Assembly (NCBI GenBank): GCA_022824405.1
Contig: JAJDZZ010000075.1
Location: 1 to 64,000 of the forward strand
Source of the DNA: Opitutales bacterium
Lineage (GTDB): Bacteria > Verrucomicrobiota > Verrucomicrobiia > Opitutales > UBA2995
Direction of reading: 5' to 3'
DNA: 64,000 nucleotides
Shown here: positions 57,281-64,000 of the stretch, piece by piece
How positions within the stretch are numbered: the first letter of the stretch is position 1
Layout: every line of letters begins with the position of its first letter
The notes under the pieces: generated by a model
Seen by the model: only the letters and a program-made list of their open reading frames with translations
Databases searched by the model: none
What the model was told of the DNA's origin: nothing
Translations under genes and position numbers: made by a program

Positions 57281-59245
57281 ATGAACCTCATAGCATCAAT
57301 CCGAACCTTGGGAGAAAACGAAAAACTGCTCCCCTCCACCGTCGAAAACATGACCCGGTGGCTATCCGGGGACTTCCTCCCCGATTGGGCCAGGCAAAGT
57401 CTGGAAGAACTGGTGCGAAACGAATCGTTTGAAGAATTAAACGACCGTTTTTATAAGAACCTCGAGTTTGGCACCGGGGGCATGCGAGGGCGCACCATCG
57501 GCCGCGTCTCTACCGAGGCGGAGAGGGGAACCCCTTCGCCATTGGGAACGCCGCAACATCCCGCTATCGGCTCGAATGCCTTGAATGATTTCAATATCGT
57601 TCGGGCTACTACGGGGCTTTTCAACTACGCCAAAGGCTATTTGCGCCGACACGAGATTTTCGATACTCCCAAACTGGTCATAGCCCACGACGTTCGCCAT
57701 TTTTCCCGCTATTTTTGCCAACTTTGCGCCTCGACATGGACCCGGCTCGGAGGGCTCGCCATGATATTTGAGGGCCCCCGATCCACTCCCCAATTGAGTT
57801 TCTCGGTTCGCAATCTCGGCGCCACCGCCGGAGTGGTCATAACCGCCAGCCACAATCCCCCTCACGACAATGGTTTCAAGGTTTATTTCAGGGATGGAGC
57901 CCAGGTCGTGGAACCTCACGCCTCGGGAATAATCGGCCAGGTCAACCGGGTCGACCTGGCCGACACGGCGCATCACCTGGAGGTCGATCTCGGAGACGTC
58001 GTCGTCCTGCCTGAATCGATGGACGAGGCTTACCACTCTGCCGTCATGGAGGTGGCGCTCGATAAAACCCTTTTCCAAACGGGCCGGTTAAAGGTGGTTT
58101 TCAGCTCCTTGCATGGGACCGGAGGCATCGCCACCTTACCCGTCCTGCAAAAGCTGGGCGTGGCGGTAGATACGGTTCCCCAACAGGACTCCCTCGACCC
58201 GGGGTTTCGCACTGTGACATCTCCCAATCCGGAAAATGCCGAGGCCCTTTCCCTGGCCATAGAGCAGGCCGAATCCACCGGGGCGGATCTGGTTGTCGCC
58301 ACCGATCCCGATTGCGACCGCATGGGGGTCGCGGTGCGGGATGGAGAAGGCAAAATGCAACTCCTCAGCGGAAACTCGATCGGGTCTGTCATGGCGGAAT
58401 ACCGGATAAGCCAAATGAAGGAGTTGGGCCTTCTCGCTCCGGGTGGTTCGCCCCGAGCCGCTATCGTCAAAACCTTTGTCACCACCCCTCTGCAGGACGC
58501 CATCGGGAAAACCCACGGGCTCAAGGTGATCAATGCCCTGACCGGATTCAAATGGATCGGCGATAAAATCCACCAATACGAGCAAATCCTGCAAAACAAA
58601 CTTAAAGTCGAGCGGGAGTACCAGATCGACTACGACAAAACCAGCTACTCGAAGCGGGCCGAACTGTTGCAACAGTTCAGCACTTTCTTCGTTTTGGGGT
58701 GTGAGGAAAGCTACGGCTACCTGGGCAGCGACGCCGTCCGCGACAAGGATGGCAACGCGGCTGTGGTCATGTTTTGCGAAATCGCCGCCTATCTGAAGAA
58801 TCAGGGGCTCACCTTCCTCGATTACCTGGACCGAATGTATTGCAAATACGGCTACTATCTGGAAAGCCTGGGGCAACTGCGTTATGAAGGTGCGGCCGGC
58901 GCGCAAAAGATTAGGAAAATACTCGACTCCTACCGGGCCGATACACCCAGGGATGTGGGCGGAATCGCCGTGTCCGAGGTGCAGGACTTCGGCGTCCAGG
59001 ATTTCAGTGATGCCGACGGCACACCTATTCCCAAGCAGGACTTTTTTGTCCTTCATTTGGAAAACGGTTACCGCTACGCCGTGCGGGGCAGCGGAACCGA
59101 ACCGAAAATCAAATTCTACATCTTCGGCCGGGAAGAGGTGGAAGATCCATCGTTCCTGGAAGAAAAGAAGGAACGTGCCCGGAACAACGTGGAAGCCCTG
59201 CGCCAAGCCATCCTCACGGACGCGGACCGAAGGGCCGGGAACTGA
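57281..59245 (+). CDS. Phosphohexomutase (phosphoglucomutase/phosphomannomutase family)
   Basis: A 654-aa alpha-D-phosphohexomutase. The phosphoserine loop is GVVITASHNPPHDNGFK with Ser190, metal binding is TDPDCDRMG (Asp342, Asp344, Asp346), and the C-terminal phosphate site is RGSGTEPKIKFYIF. It is longer than bacterial Pgm and GlmM, closer to the PGM2-like group. The true start is the ATG at 57281, 14 bases after the preceding stop; the frame is open upstream but overlaps the pyrophosphorylase. Substrate (glucose, mannose or GlcNAc phosphate) cannot be fixed from sequence. Confidence 0.9.
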   Translation: MNLIASIRTLGENEKLLPSTVENMTRWLSGDFLPDWARQSLEELVRNESFEELNDRFYKNLEFGTGGMRGRTIGRVSTEAERGTPSPLGTPQHPAIGSNALNDFNIVRATTGLFNYAKGYLRRHEIFDTPKLVIAHDVRHFSRYFCQLCASTWTRLGGLAMIFEGPRSTPQLSFSVRNLGATAGVVITASHNPPHDNGFKVYFRDGAQVVEPHASGIIGQVNRVDLADTAHHLEVDLGDVVVLPESMDEAYHSAVMEVALDKTLFQTGRLKVVFSSLHGTGGIATLPVLQKLGVAVDTVPQQDSLDPGFRTVTSPNPENAEALSLAIEQAESTGADLVVATDPDCDRMGVAVRDGEGKMQLLSGNSIGSVMAEYRISQMKELGLLAPGGSPRAAIVKTFVTTPLQDAIGKTHGLKVINALTGFKWIGDKIHQYEQILQNKLKVEREYQIDYDKTSYSKRAELLQQFSTFFVLGCEESYGYLGSDAVRDKDGNAAVVMFCEIAAYLKNQGLTFLDYLDRMYCKYGYYLESLGQLRYEGAAGAQKIRKILDSYRADTPRDVGGIAVSEVQDFGVQDFSDADGTPIPKQDFFVLHLENGYRYAVRGSGTEPKIKFYIFGREEVEDPSFLEEKKERARNNVEALRQAILTDADRRAGN

Positions 59246-59268
59246 CCCCATGGCGGATGCCCTTCCGG

Positions 59269-59766
59269 TCAATCGACTTCGATCTGCTCCTCCACCACAA
59301 CTTCCCGAGGCATCCCCAGGTAACAGTCCGCCCGTACCGCGCAAAACCCTTTCCGCTTATCCCGATAGATGGGCCATAACAACTGTCGGTCCGTTTCGGG
59401 AACGGGCAGATCGTCAATCTTCCCGTCCGGGAAAAATCCAAACCGGCCCTCCTCGATCGATGCGGGCAAGTCGTTGATCGGCTTCGTGCAATCGAATAGA
59501 AACATCAACCAGTGAGTGGATGCCTCATATCCCTTTTCCGTAATCATGCAAAAGAGATGCAAATCCTGCTCGGTTATGGCCAGCCCCGTCTCCTCGCCGG
59601 TTTCCCGGATGGCAGTCTGGAAGGGCGATTCCCCGTGAGACATTTCCAGCTTTCCGCCGATCGGACTCCAGCAACCGATATTGGGCTCCTTGGCCCGTTC
59701 CAGGAGAAGCAGTTCGCCGCGGCGATTGCGCAAAAATACCAGGACACTGATTTTGAAGGGGAGCAT
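59269..59766 (-). CDS. Nudix hydrolase
   Basis: A 165-aa Nudix protein, started at the ATG at 59766 (MLPFKISVLVFLRNRRGELLLLERA). The Nudix box is GGKLEMSHGESPFQTAIRETGEETGL; REtGEEtGL fits the consensus, but the stretch between the first G and E is two residues longer than usual. Nearby WSPIGGKLE and LMFLFDCTKP fit MutT/pyrophosphatase relatives. It is on the minus strand, convergent with the phosphohexomutase. Substrate unknown. Confidence 0.85.
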   Translation of the reverse strand: MLPFKISVLVFLRNRRGELLLLERAKEPNIGCWSPIGGKLEMSHGESPFQTAIRETGEETGLAITEQDLHLFCMITEKGYEASTHWLMFLFDCTKPINDLPASIEEGRFGFFPDGKIDDLPVPETDRQLLWPIYRDKRKGFCAVRADCYLGMPREVVVEEQIEVD

Positions 59767-59894
59767 GGAGGGGGCAGGTCCTAACCTATACCGGTTTTGG
59801 CTAAATTGTTTTGGCCGGGTGCGCTCCAGTCCGTCCTTGCCCATTCCGCCGTGGCCCATAACGTGTGTGATCCATTCTCCATTTGGCCTAAACA

Positions 59895-60536
59895 GTGTAC
59901 TTGAGAAAAAAAATTGCTAGGGAATTTCGCCTCCGGAACCTGTGGGCCATCTGTTCCTTCGCCTTCTTCCCTTGTTTCGGACTGTCAGGGCAAGGGGATC
60001 TCCGCATAACGGAGGTGAATTTCGATATGGAACGCTCCGACCGGGGCGGCGATCATTGGTTGGAAACCACGGTGGAGGTCCAAGTGCGCGGCAATTCGGA
60101 CCCTGCCGCGGTCAACCGGCTCTACCTGGACAATGTCCGGGTCTATATCGCCCTGGCTTTCAATCTCGGCTCCCGTTCCCGTACCCGCCTGGAGTATTAT
60201 TGGTCGGAGGTGGAGGCGGCCACACTGGAACGCGGCACCCACGAATTTCGCTTCTACCTCCCCCCCGACCTGATTGAGCGCAGTCGCCTGACCGGCGGTC
60301 CCCCCTACGCTTTCCACGTCGAAGTCGGCGCTGGCAGTAGCGGCGGGGCCAATCCCGCGGTCGCGGTATCGGACAATTTGCGTGATCCGGCCCGGCTGGA
60401 GCGCTTCAATGCTCTGCTGGAAGGGGTCAGGGACAAACAGTCCGGCGTTCTCCTCCCCCAGGCAGAGTCCCCCTTCCGCGACATGTACCTGGGCCAGACC
60501 CCCACCGCCAAGGGGTACCTCCGTTCGCGGGAATGA
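59895..60536 (+). CDS. Secreted protein, possibly Amuc_1102-like pilus protein
   Basis: A 213-aa exported protein starting at a GTG (59895), with a signal peptide (LWAICSFAFFPCFGLSGQG). The mature part has an Ig-like/beta-sandwich look: LRITEVNFDMERSDRGGDHWLETTVEVQVRG, LYLDNVRVYIALAFNLGSRSRTRLEYYWSEVEAATLE, then FRFYLPPDLIERSRLTGGPPYAFHVEVG. This order matches my recollection of Amuc_1102-family pilus-like proteins, whose gene adjoins the 1098-1101 set in Akkermansia. Here it lies 4.4 kb downstream of the secretin, after four unrelated genes. The likeness is unproven. Confidence 0.55.
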   Translation: MYLRKKIAREFRLRNLWAICSFAFFPCFGLSGQGDLRITEVNFDMERSDRGGDHWLETTVEVQVRGNSDPAAVNRLYLDNVRVYIALAFNLGSRSRTRLEYYWSEVEAATLERGTHEFRFYLPPDLIERSRLTGGPPYAFHVEVGAGSSGGANPAVAVSDNLRDPARLERFNALLEGVRDKQSGVLLPQAESPFRDMYLGQTPTAKGYLRSRE

Positions 60537-60655
60537 AGCCCGGCCCTCGGGGTCATGCCGTGAAAAGCGATGCCTATTGGAGAAAAAGGGTCCACTTTTG
60601 CAAGGCAACCGACCCTGAAGGGTATAATTTTTAACGTCTTGATCCCATCTTTTCC

Positions 60656-60718
60656 ATGGGGGCAGTCCTGGATTTTCAACATGAGGACACGTCAAAAATC
60701 GAGGCCAGACCCCGACGC
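60656..60718 (+). repeat. 63-67 bp dispersed repeat family, copy 3
   Basis: On the plus strand this copy reads CAGTCCTGGATTTTCAACAT, then GAGGACACGTCAAAAATCGA, ending GGCCAGACCCCGACGCGG. It is more diverged than copies 1 and 2. The sulfatase stop follows 12 bases later, so the repeat sits at that gene's 3' end. The rest of the 60537-60655 gap holds nothing I can identify. Confidence 0.75.
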
Positions 60719-60729
60719 GGATCCCCGGG

Positions 60730-62166
60730 TCAGCCTTCCAGAACGGGTCCGGACCGATTGATTTTGTCGGCCCCGGTGGCTTGGCCCGGCATTTCGCCCC
60801 GCACGTCTTTCCCGGTGCGTGGGCCTTTTGCCCTGTCCGGGGTCGGGTTTTCCGGAACATTATCTCCCGTTTCCCTGGTCCAACGTTCCAGGACCGAGGC
60901 CAGCTTTTTCTCGATGGCCCGGTAACGAGCCCGGCCGGATAAATTGACCAGTTGATGCGGGTCTGCCTCGACGTGGAACAGTTCTGTCCGTGGGCGAGGA
61001 AGCAGGGGAATGTCTTCCTGATGAGGCAAAGTTTCCCCCGCTTCGTACCGGTCCCACAATTCCTGGGCGGCGGGGAATTTCGAGTCGTCGCTCTCGACCG
61101 ACAGGCTCCGTTTGTCGGGGTAGGCGTTGTGGATGTAAAGCCATTGCCGGTAACGCACACTGCGCTCGTGAGCCGCATAGACATGCCAGTTGTGTTCCGA
61201 GAAAGCAAAATCGCGCGCCTTGCCACGGGGGTTTTCCAGCACCGGAACCAGGCTCACCCCCTGAAAGGTGGGGCCCGCTTCCACTCCAGCCAATGCCAGA
61301 AAGGTGGGGGCAAAATCAATGGAACTGGCCAGGGCCCTCGTCCTCCCGGGTTTTATTTTTCCCGGATTCCAAATAATGAGAGGGGTTTTGACGCCGCTGT
61401 CATAGAGCCGGGTTTTGCAACGCGGAAAGGGCCGCCCGTTGTCGGAACAATAAACCAGATAGGTGTTGCCTGCTATTCCCTGACGGATGAGCTCGGCCAC
61501 GAGTTCGCCCACGTAGGTGTCGGTCCGGCTCACCTCGTGGTAATATTCAGCCAGGTCTTTCCTCGTGCGCGGGCCATCGACAAGAAAGGGGGGAACCTGC
61601 ATGTCTTCGGGATCGAACTGCGGAGCCTTGTCGTTGATCTGCCAATCGCGGTGGGCGTCGTTTGAGGCGAACCAACAGAAAAATGGTCGGTCCGGCGGGC
61701 GGTTTTTCAGCAACTGGACCCAATCCCGGCTGCCTGAGGGTCTCCCTCCCACCCCCTTCTCGTCGAATCCCAGTTTCTCCGGTTCGTTCATATGGTTCTT
61801 CCCCGAAATGACGGTGTAATATCCGGCCGCTTGGAGCTTCCGCACGAACGTAACCTGATCGTCGGGCAGATCGGTGTGCAGTTCGGGCGCGCCGGTATTG
61901 TGGGGATACCGTCCCGTTATTATGCTGCACCGGCTGGGGCTGCAACTGCTGGTGGTCAGGTAGGCGCGGTCGAAGACCCGGCCTTCCGCCGCAATGCGAT
62001 CGAGATGCGGGGTTCGCGCCACCTCGTTGCCGTAGCATCCCAGGTCGTCGGCCGAAATATCGTCCGTAATGAAGAATATGAAATTGGGACGATCCTGCCC
62101 CTGGAGGAATAAACCGGGCAGATAAACGGGCAGGAGAGCCAGGAACAAACAGGAAATGCGATTCAT
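60730..62166 (-). CDS. Secreted sulfatase (sulfatase family S1, heparan N-sulfatase-like)
   Basis: A 478-aa exported sulfatase with signal peptide (about 1-23). Metal aspartates lie in FFITDDISADDLGCYG (Asp35, Asp36), and the modification motif is CSPSR (Cys75-Arg79), in which Cys is converted to formylglycine by an anaerobic or aerobic sulfatase-maturating enzyme. Further blocks: GRYPHNTGAPELH, SGKNHMNEPEKLGFDEKG, CSDNGRPFPR and GVKTPLIIWNPG. The true start is the ATG at 62166; the frame upstream is not used. No maturase or polysaccharide lyase is adjacent. It probably desulfates a polysaccharide such as a sulfated glycan; which one is not clear. Confidence 0.9.
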   Translation of the reverse strand: MNRISCLFLALLPVYLPGLFLQGQDRPNFIFFITDDISADDLGCYGNEVARTPHLDRIAAEGRVFDRAYLTTSSCSPSRCSIITGRYPHNTGAPELHTDLPDDQVTFVRKLQAAGYYTVISGKNHMNEPEKLGFDEKGVGGRPSGSRDWVQLLKNRPPDRPFFCWFASNDAHRDWQINDKAPQFDPEDMQVPPFLVDGPRTRKDLAEYYHEVSRTDTYVGELVAELIRQGIAGNTYLVYCSDNGRPFPRCKTRLYDSGVKTPLIIWNPGKIKPGRTRALASSIDFAPTFLALAGVEAGPTFQGVSLVPVLENPRGKARDFAFSEHNWHVYAAHERSVRYRQWLYIHNAYPDKRSLSVESDDSKFPAAQELWDRYEAGETLPHQEDIPLLPRPRTELFHVEADPHQLVNLSGRARYRAIEKKLASVLERWTRETGDNVPENPTPDRAKGPRTGKDVRGEMPGQATGADKINRSGPVLEG

Positions 62167-62227
62167 ACGGCAAGGTATGAGCCAATGGCGGTTCCAAGAC
62201 AACTCATTCCGCCCCAAGGCCGATATA

Positions 62228-62284
62228 GCGGAGCGCAGTGGAAAATGGGGTGACGTCGCCGCGCTCGGTCGTGAGAAATGCGGG
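62228..62284 (+). repeat. Terminal-inverted-repeat element, copy C (partial)
   Basis: GCGGAGCGCAGTGGAAAATG, then GTGAGAAATGCGGG at 62271-62284, match the right half of copy A (GCGCAGTAGAAAAATGGGGG ... GTGAGAAATGCGGG). The left terminal repeat is missing, so this copy is truncated or partly deleted. It lies directly upstream of the larE ribosome-binding site. Confidence 0.7.
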
Positions 62285-62301
62285 CCAGGGAAGGGTCGAT
62301 A

Positions 62302-63147
62302 ATGCTTGAAAAACAAAGGGCCCGGAGTACCAATTCAGGTATGGCCGATAATCTCATCGAGAGGCTGGAAGCTTGGTTTTTGCCCGTCGAGGGAAGCCTC
62401 ACCGCCTTTTCCGGGGGGGTGGATTCCGCCTTGGTCTTGTACCTGTCCAACCGGTTTCTCGGGGACAGGGGCATCGGGGTAATAGCTGATTCACCCAGCC
62501 TGAAACGGAGGGATTTGCATCAAGCCAGGGAATTCTGCCGCCGGTTCGGCATACGGTTGAGGATCATCCGAACCGGTGAACTGGAAAACCCCAATTACGC
62601 CCGGAATCCAGCCAACCGCTGCTTCTTTTGCAAGGACACCCTCTACCGGACGATGGCGGATATCCGGCAGGAATACCCGGGCTACTACGTTCTCAACGGC
62701 ACCAATCGGGAGGACCATGGGGACTACCGTCCCGGCCTGCAGGCGGCCAGCAATCACGGGATCCATTCACCGCTTGCCGATTGTGGGATCGGCAAAAGGG
62801 AGGTTCGCCTCCTGGCCCGACATTTTGGGCTTCCCGTCTGGGACAAACCGGCCAGCCCCTGCCTCAGTTCCCGCATTCCTTATGGCCGGAAAGTGACCGA
62901 ACATAAATTGCAGCAGATCGAAAGAGCGGAAACCCTGCTCAATAGATTCGGGTTTGCCGAGGTCCGCGTGCGGCATTTCGGCAAGGAGGCCCGGATCGAG
63001 GTCCCGAGGGCGGACGTGGAAAGACTCCTGGGCCATAAGACCCGCCTGAAGAAAGAAATGGGGAAACTCGGGTTCGATACGGCTACCATCGATTCGGAAG
63101 GGTTGGTCAGCGGTAAACTGAACCGCGCCATTGCCACCCATGGATGA
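62302..63147 (+). CDS. larE: LarE-type sulfur transferase (nickel-pincer cofactor synthesis)
   Basis: LarE turns carboxylates of the pyridinium precursor into thiocarboxylates for the nickel-pincer cofactor. The 281-aa protein has the PP-loop TAFSGGVDSALV (34-45), RCFFCK (Cys107, Cys110) and PASPCLSSRIPYG (Cys187). The three-cysteine set is typical of the Fe-S-dependent, catalytic LarE type rather than the single-Cys sacrificial type of Lactobacillus. The start ATG at 62302 has GGGAAGGG about 7 bases upstream; an ATG inside repeat C at 62278 is less likely. It heads larE-larB-larC. Confidence 0.92.
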   Translation: MLEKQRARSTNSGMADNLIERLEAWFLPVEGSLTAFSGGVDSALVLYLSNRFLGDRGIGVIADSPSLKRRDLHQAREFCRRFGIRLRIIRTGELENPNYARNPANRCFFCKDTLYRTMADIRQEYPGYYVLNGTNREDHGDYRPGLQAASNHGIHSPLADCGIGKREVRLLARHFGLPVWDKPASPCLSSRIPYGRKVTEHKLQQIERAETLLNRFGFAEVRVRHFGKEARIEVPRADVERLLGHKTRLKKEMGKLGFDTATIDSEGLVSGKLNRAIATHG

Positions 63148-63799
63148 TTATATCCTGGATATGGATCGGGATAACCGTCTTGGGTTCCCCGAGGTCATTT
63201 ACGGAAAATCCAAATCCGTGGCCCTGCTCAGGAGAATACTGGGCGACTACCGGCAGGAAAATCGCAATGCCCTGGCTTCCCGCCTTCAGCCCGAAAAAGG
63301 CGAAGCCCTCCTGCATGAATTCCCCGGCAGCTTTTTCGACCCGGTCTCCGGAGCGTTTTTACTGAAGCGAAACGAATTGCCCGAGGCGGATGCCAAGGTG
63401 GCCATCGTCAGCGCCGGCAGCTCCGACCGGTTTGCCGTCAACGAAGCTTTCTACACCCTGAACTTGCTGGAGGAAGCGGCGGTTTGCTTCAACGACGTGG
63501 GAGTGGCGGGCCTGCACCGCCTGCTCAACCGGCTGGATGACCTGAAAAAGTTCCCCGTTCTCATCGTGGTTGCGGGCTTCGAAGGGGCCTTGCCCAGCGT
63601 GGTCGGCGGCCTTCTCAGCCAACCGGTCATCGCGGTTCCGACCAGTATCGGTTACGGGGTGGCGGAAGGGGGACATTCGGCCCTCCATGCCATGCTGTCC
63701 AGTTGCGCCAATGGGATCGCCGTGACCAATATCGACAATGGCTACGGCGCGGCCATGGCCGCATACCGCATCATCCAACTCCTCAAGCAAAACCCATGA
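63140..63799 (+). CDS. larB: LarB-type carboxylase (nickel-pincer cofactor synthesis)
   Basis: LarB carboxylates nicotinic acid adenine dinucleotide to pyridinium-3,5-biscarboxylic acid mononucleotide. The 219-aa protein has an N-terminal region with RLGFPEVIYGKSKS and a C-terminal PurE-like domain: AIVSAGSSDRFAVNEAFYTL, LIVVAGFEGALPSVVGGLL, VIAVPTSIGYGVAEGGHSALHAML, and NIDNGYGAAMAAYRI. The ATG at 63140 overlaps the larE stop by 8 bases. The chain is slightly shorter than the usual LarB, near the N-terminus. Confidence 0.94.
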   Translation: MDDYILDMDRDNRLGFPEVIYGKSKSVALLRRILGDYRQENRNALASRLQPEKGEALLHEFPGSFFDPVSGAFLLKRNELPEADAKVAIVSAGSSDRFAVNEAFYTLNLLEEAAVCFNDVGVAGLHRLLNRLDDLKKFPVLIVVAGFEGALPSVVGGLLSQPVIAVPTSIGYGVAEGGHSALHAMLSSCANGIAVTNIDNGYGAAMAAYRIIQLLKQNP

Positions 63800-64000
63800 A
63801 GATCTTATACGTGGAACCCTTTTCCGGAGTTGCCGGGGATATGTTCCTGAGCGCTTTGTGCGAACTGGCCGACGCCTTCGACACGATTGAGGCCCTGCCG
63901 GGCAAACTTCACCTTCCCGATGGAAAGGTGGAGATCGCCGAGGTGGAAAAAAACGGGATAGTCTGCCGCCAGGTAACCGTCCTGGATCTCAATCCGGAAA
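63796..64000 (+). CDS. larC: LarC nickel chelatase, 5' end only
   Basis: Only the first 68 codons are in the window. MKILYVEPFSGVAGDMFLSALCELAD matches the LarC opening, in which the GxxGDMxLGAL segment is conserved. LarC inserts nickel into the thiolated cofactor. The ATG overlaps the larB stop as ATGA. The gene continues past the right edge, so its completeness cannot be judged. larA was not seen. Confidence 0.9.
   Translation, partial: MKILYVEPFSGVAGDMFLSALCELADAFDTIEALPGKLHLPDGKVEIAEVEKNGIVCRQVTVLDLNPE

Noticed and set aside
62278-62301. ATG inside repeat C as the larE start
   Set aside because: It lies within the repeat end and lacks a ribosome site; the ATG at 62302 has GGGAAGGG at good spacing.

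Overview
The window looks like chromosomal DNA of a GC-rich Gram-negative bacterium, most likely a member of the Verrucomicrobiota (possibly the Opitutales/Puniceicoccales side). The main evidence is a gene run at 49.4-55.5 kb that matches the layout of the Akkermansia Amuc_1101-1100-1099-1098 pilus-like complex, with a candidate Amuc_1102-like protein nearby. A fused SecDF, an SSS symporter paired with a DUF4212 small subunit, a sulfatase and an RskA-type sigma/anti-sigma pair fit that assignment. This is inference from gene content; no rRNA or tRNA gene was seen. No transposase, integrase, phage gene or CRISPR array was found.

Layout. 0-9.7 kb: peptide-binding lipoprotein, OsmC protein, fused anthranilate synthase TrpEG, DUF420 protein, RelE-like protein, PssA, DnaN with DnaA-box-like sites upstream, an unknown membrane protein, and MoaA. 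9.7-19.5 kb: molybdenum cofactor genes (moaA, moeA-moaC-moaD, moaE), interrupted by a small island of two TM/coiled-coil proteins and by a polyprenyl/methyltransferase/GT-C-like envelope cluster with argJ. 19.6-29.8 kb: Gnd, an Ada-like protein, an ECF sigma/anti-sigma pair with a secreted protein, gmk, miaB, a spore-photoproduct-lyase-like radical SAM protein paired with a nucleosidase, and PdxH. 29.8-39.4 kb: SSS symporter pair, FKBP isomerase, RecJ, SecDF, YajC, and glycine cleavage H and T. 39.5-49.2 kb: CNNM/CBS protein, Lgt, GlgC, GlmS, a sigma-70 factor, ribosomal protein S1, HisG and a DUF805 protein. 49.4-60.5 kb: the pilus-like operon, then FtsB-like, UDP-sugar pyrophosphorylase, phosphohexomutase, Nudix and the candidate Amuc_1102-like protein. 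60.7-64 kb: sulfatase and a larE-larB-larC nickel-pincer cofactor operon that runs off the end.

How the genes work together. Moco genes make molybdopterin. SecDF, YajC, Lgt and the pilus complex handle export and the envelope. GlmS, the UDP-sugar pyrophosphorylase, phosphohexomutase and GlgC supply sugar nucleotides for wall, surface sugar and storage. GcvH and GcvT feed one-carbon metabolism. LarE, LarB and LarC build the cofactor used by lactate racemase-type enzymes.

Among the intergenic gaps, several carry non-coding dispersed repeats: a 170-200 bp element with terminal inverted repeats (12996, 22104, partial at 62228), a 63-67 bp family (31937, 37701, 60656), a 34-bp perfect inverted repeat (10767-10906), REP-like hairpins with a GGGGTCA core, and short low-complexity stretches. 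These repeats and the pilus-like locus are the most unusual parts of the window.
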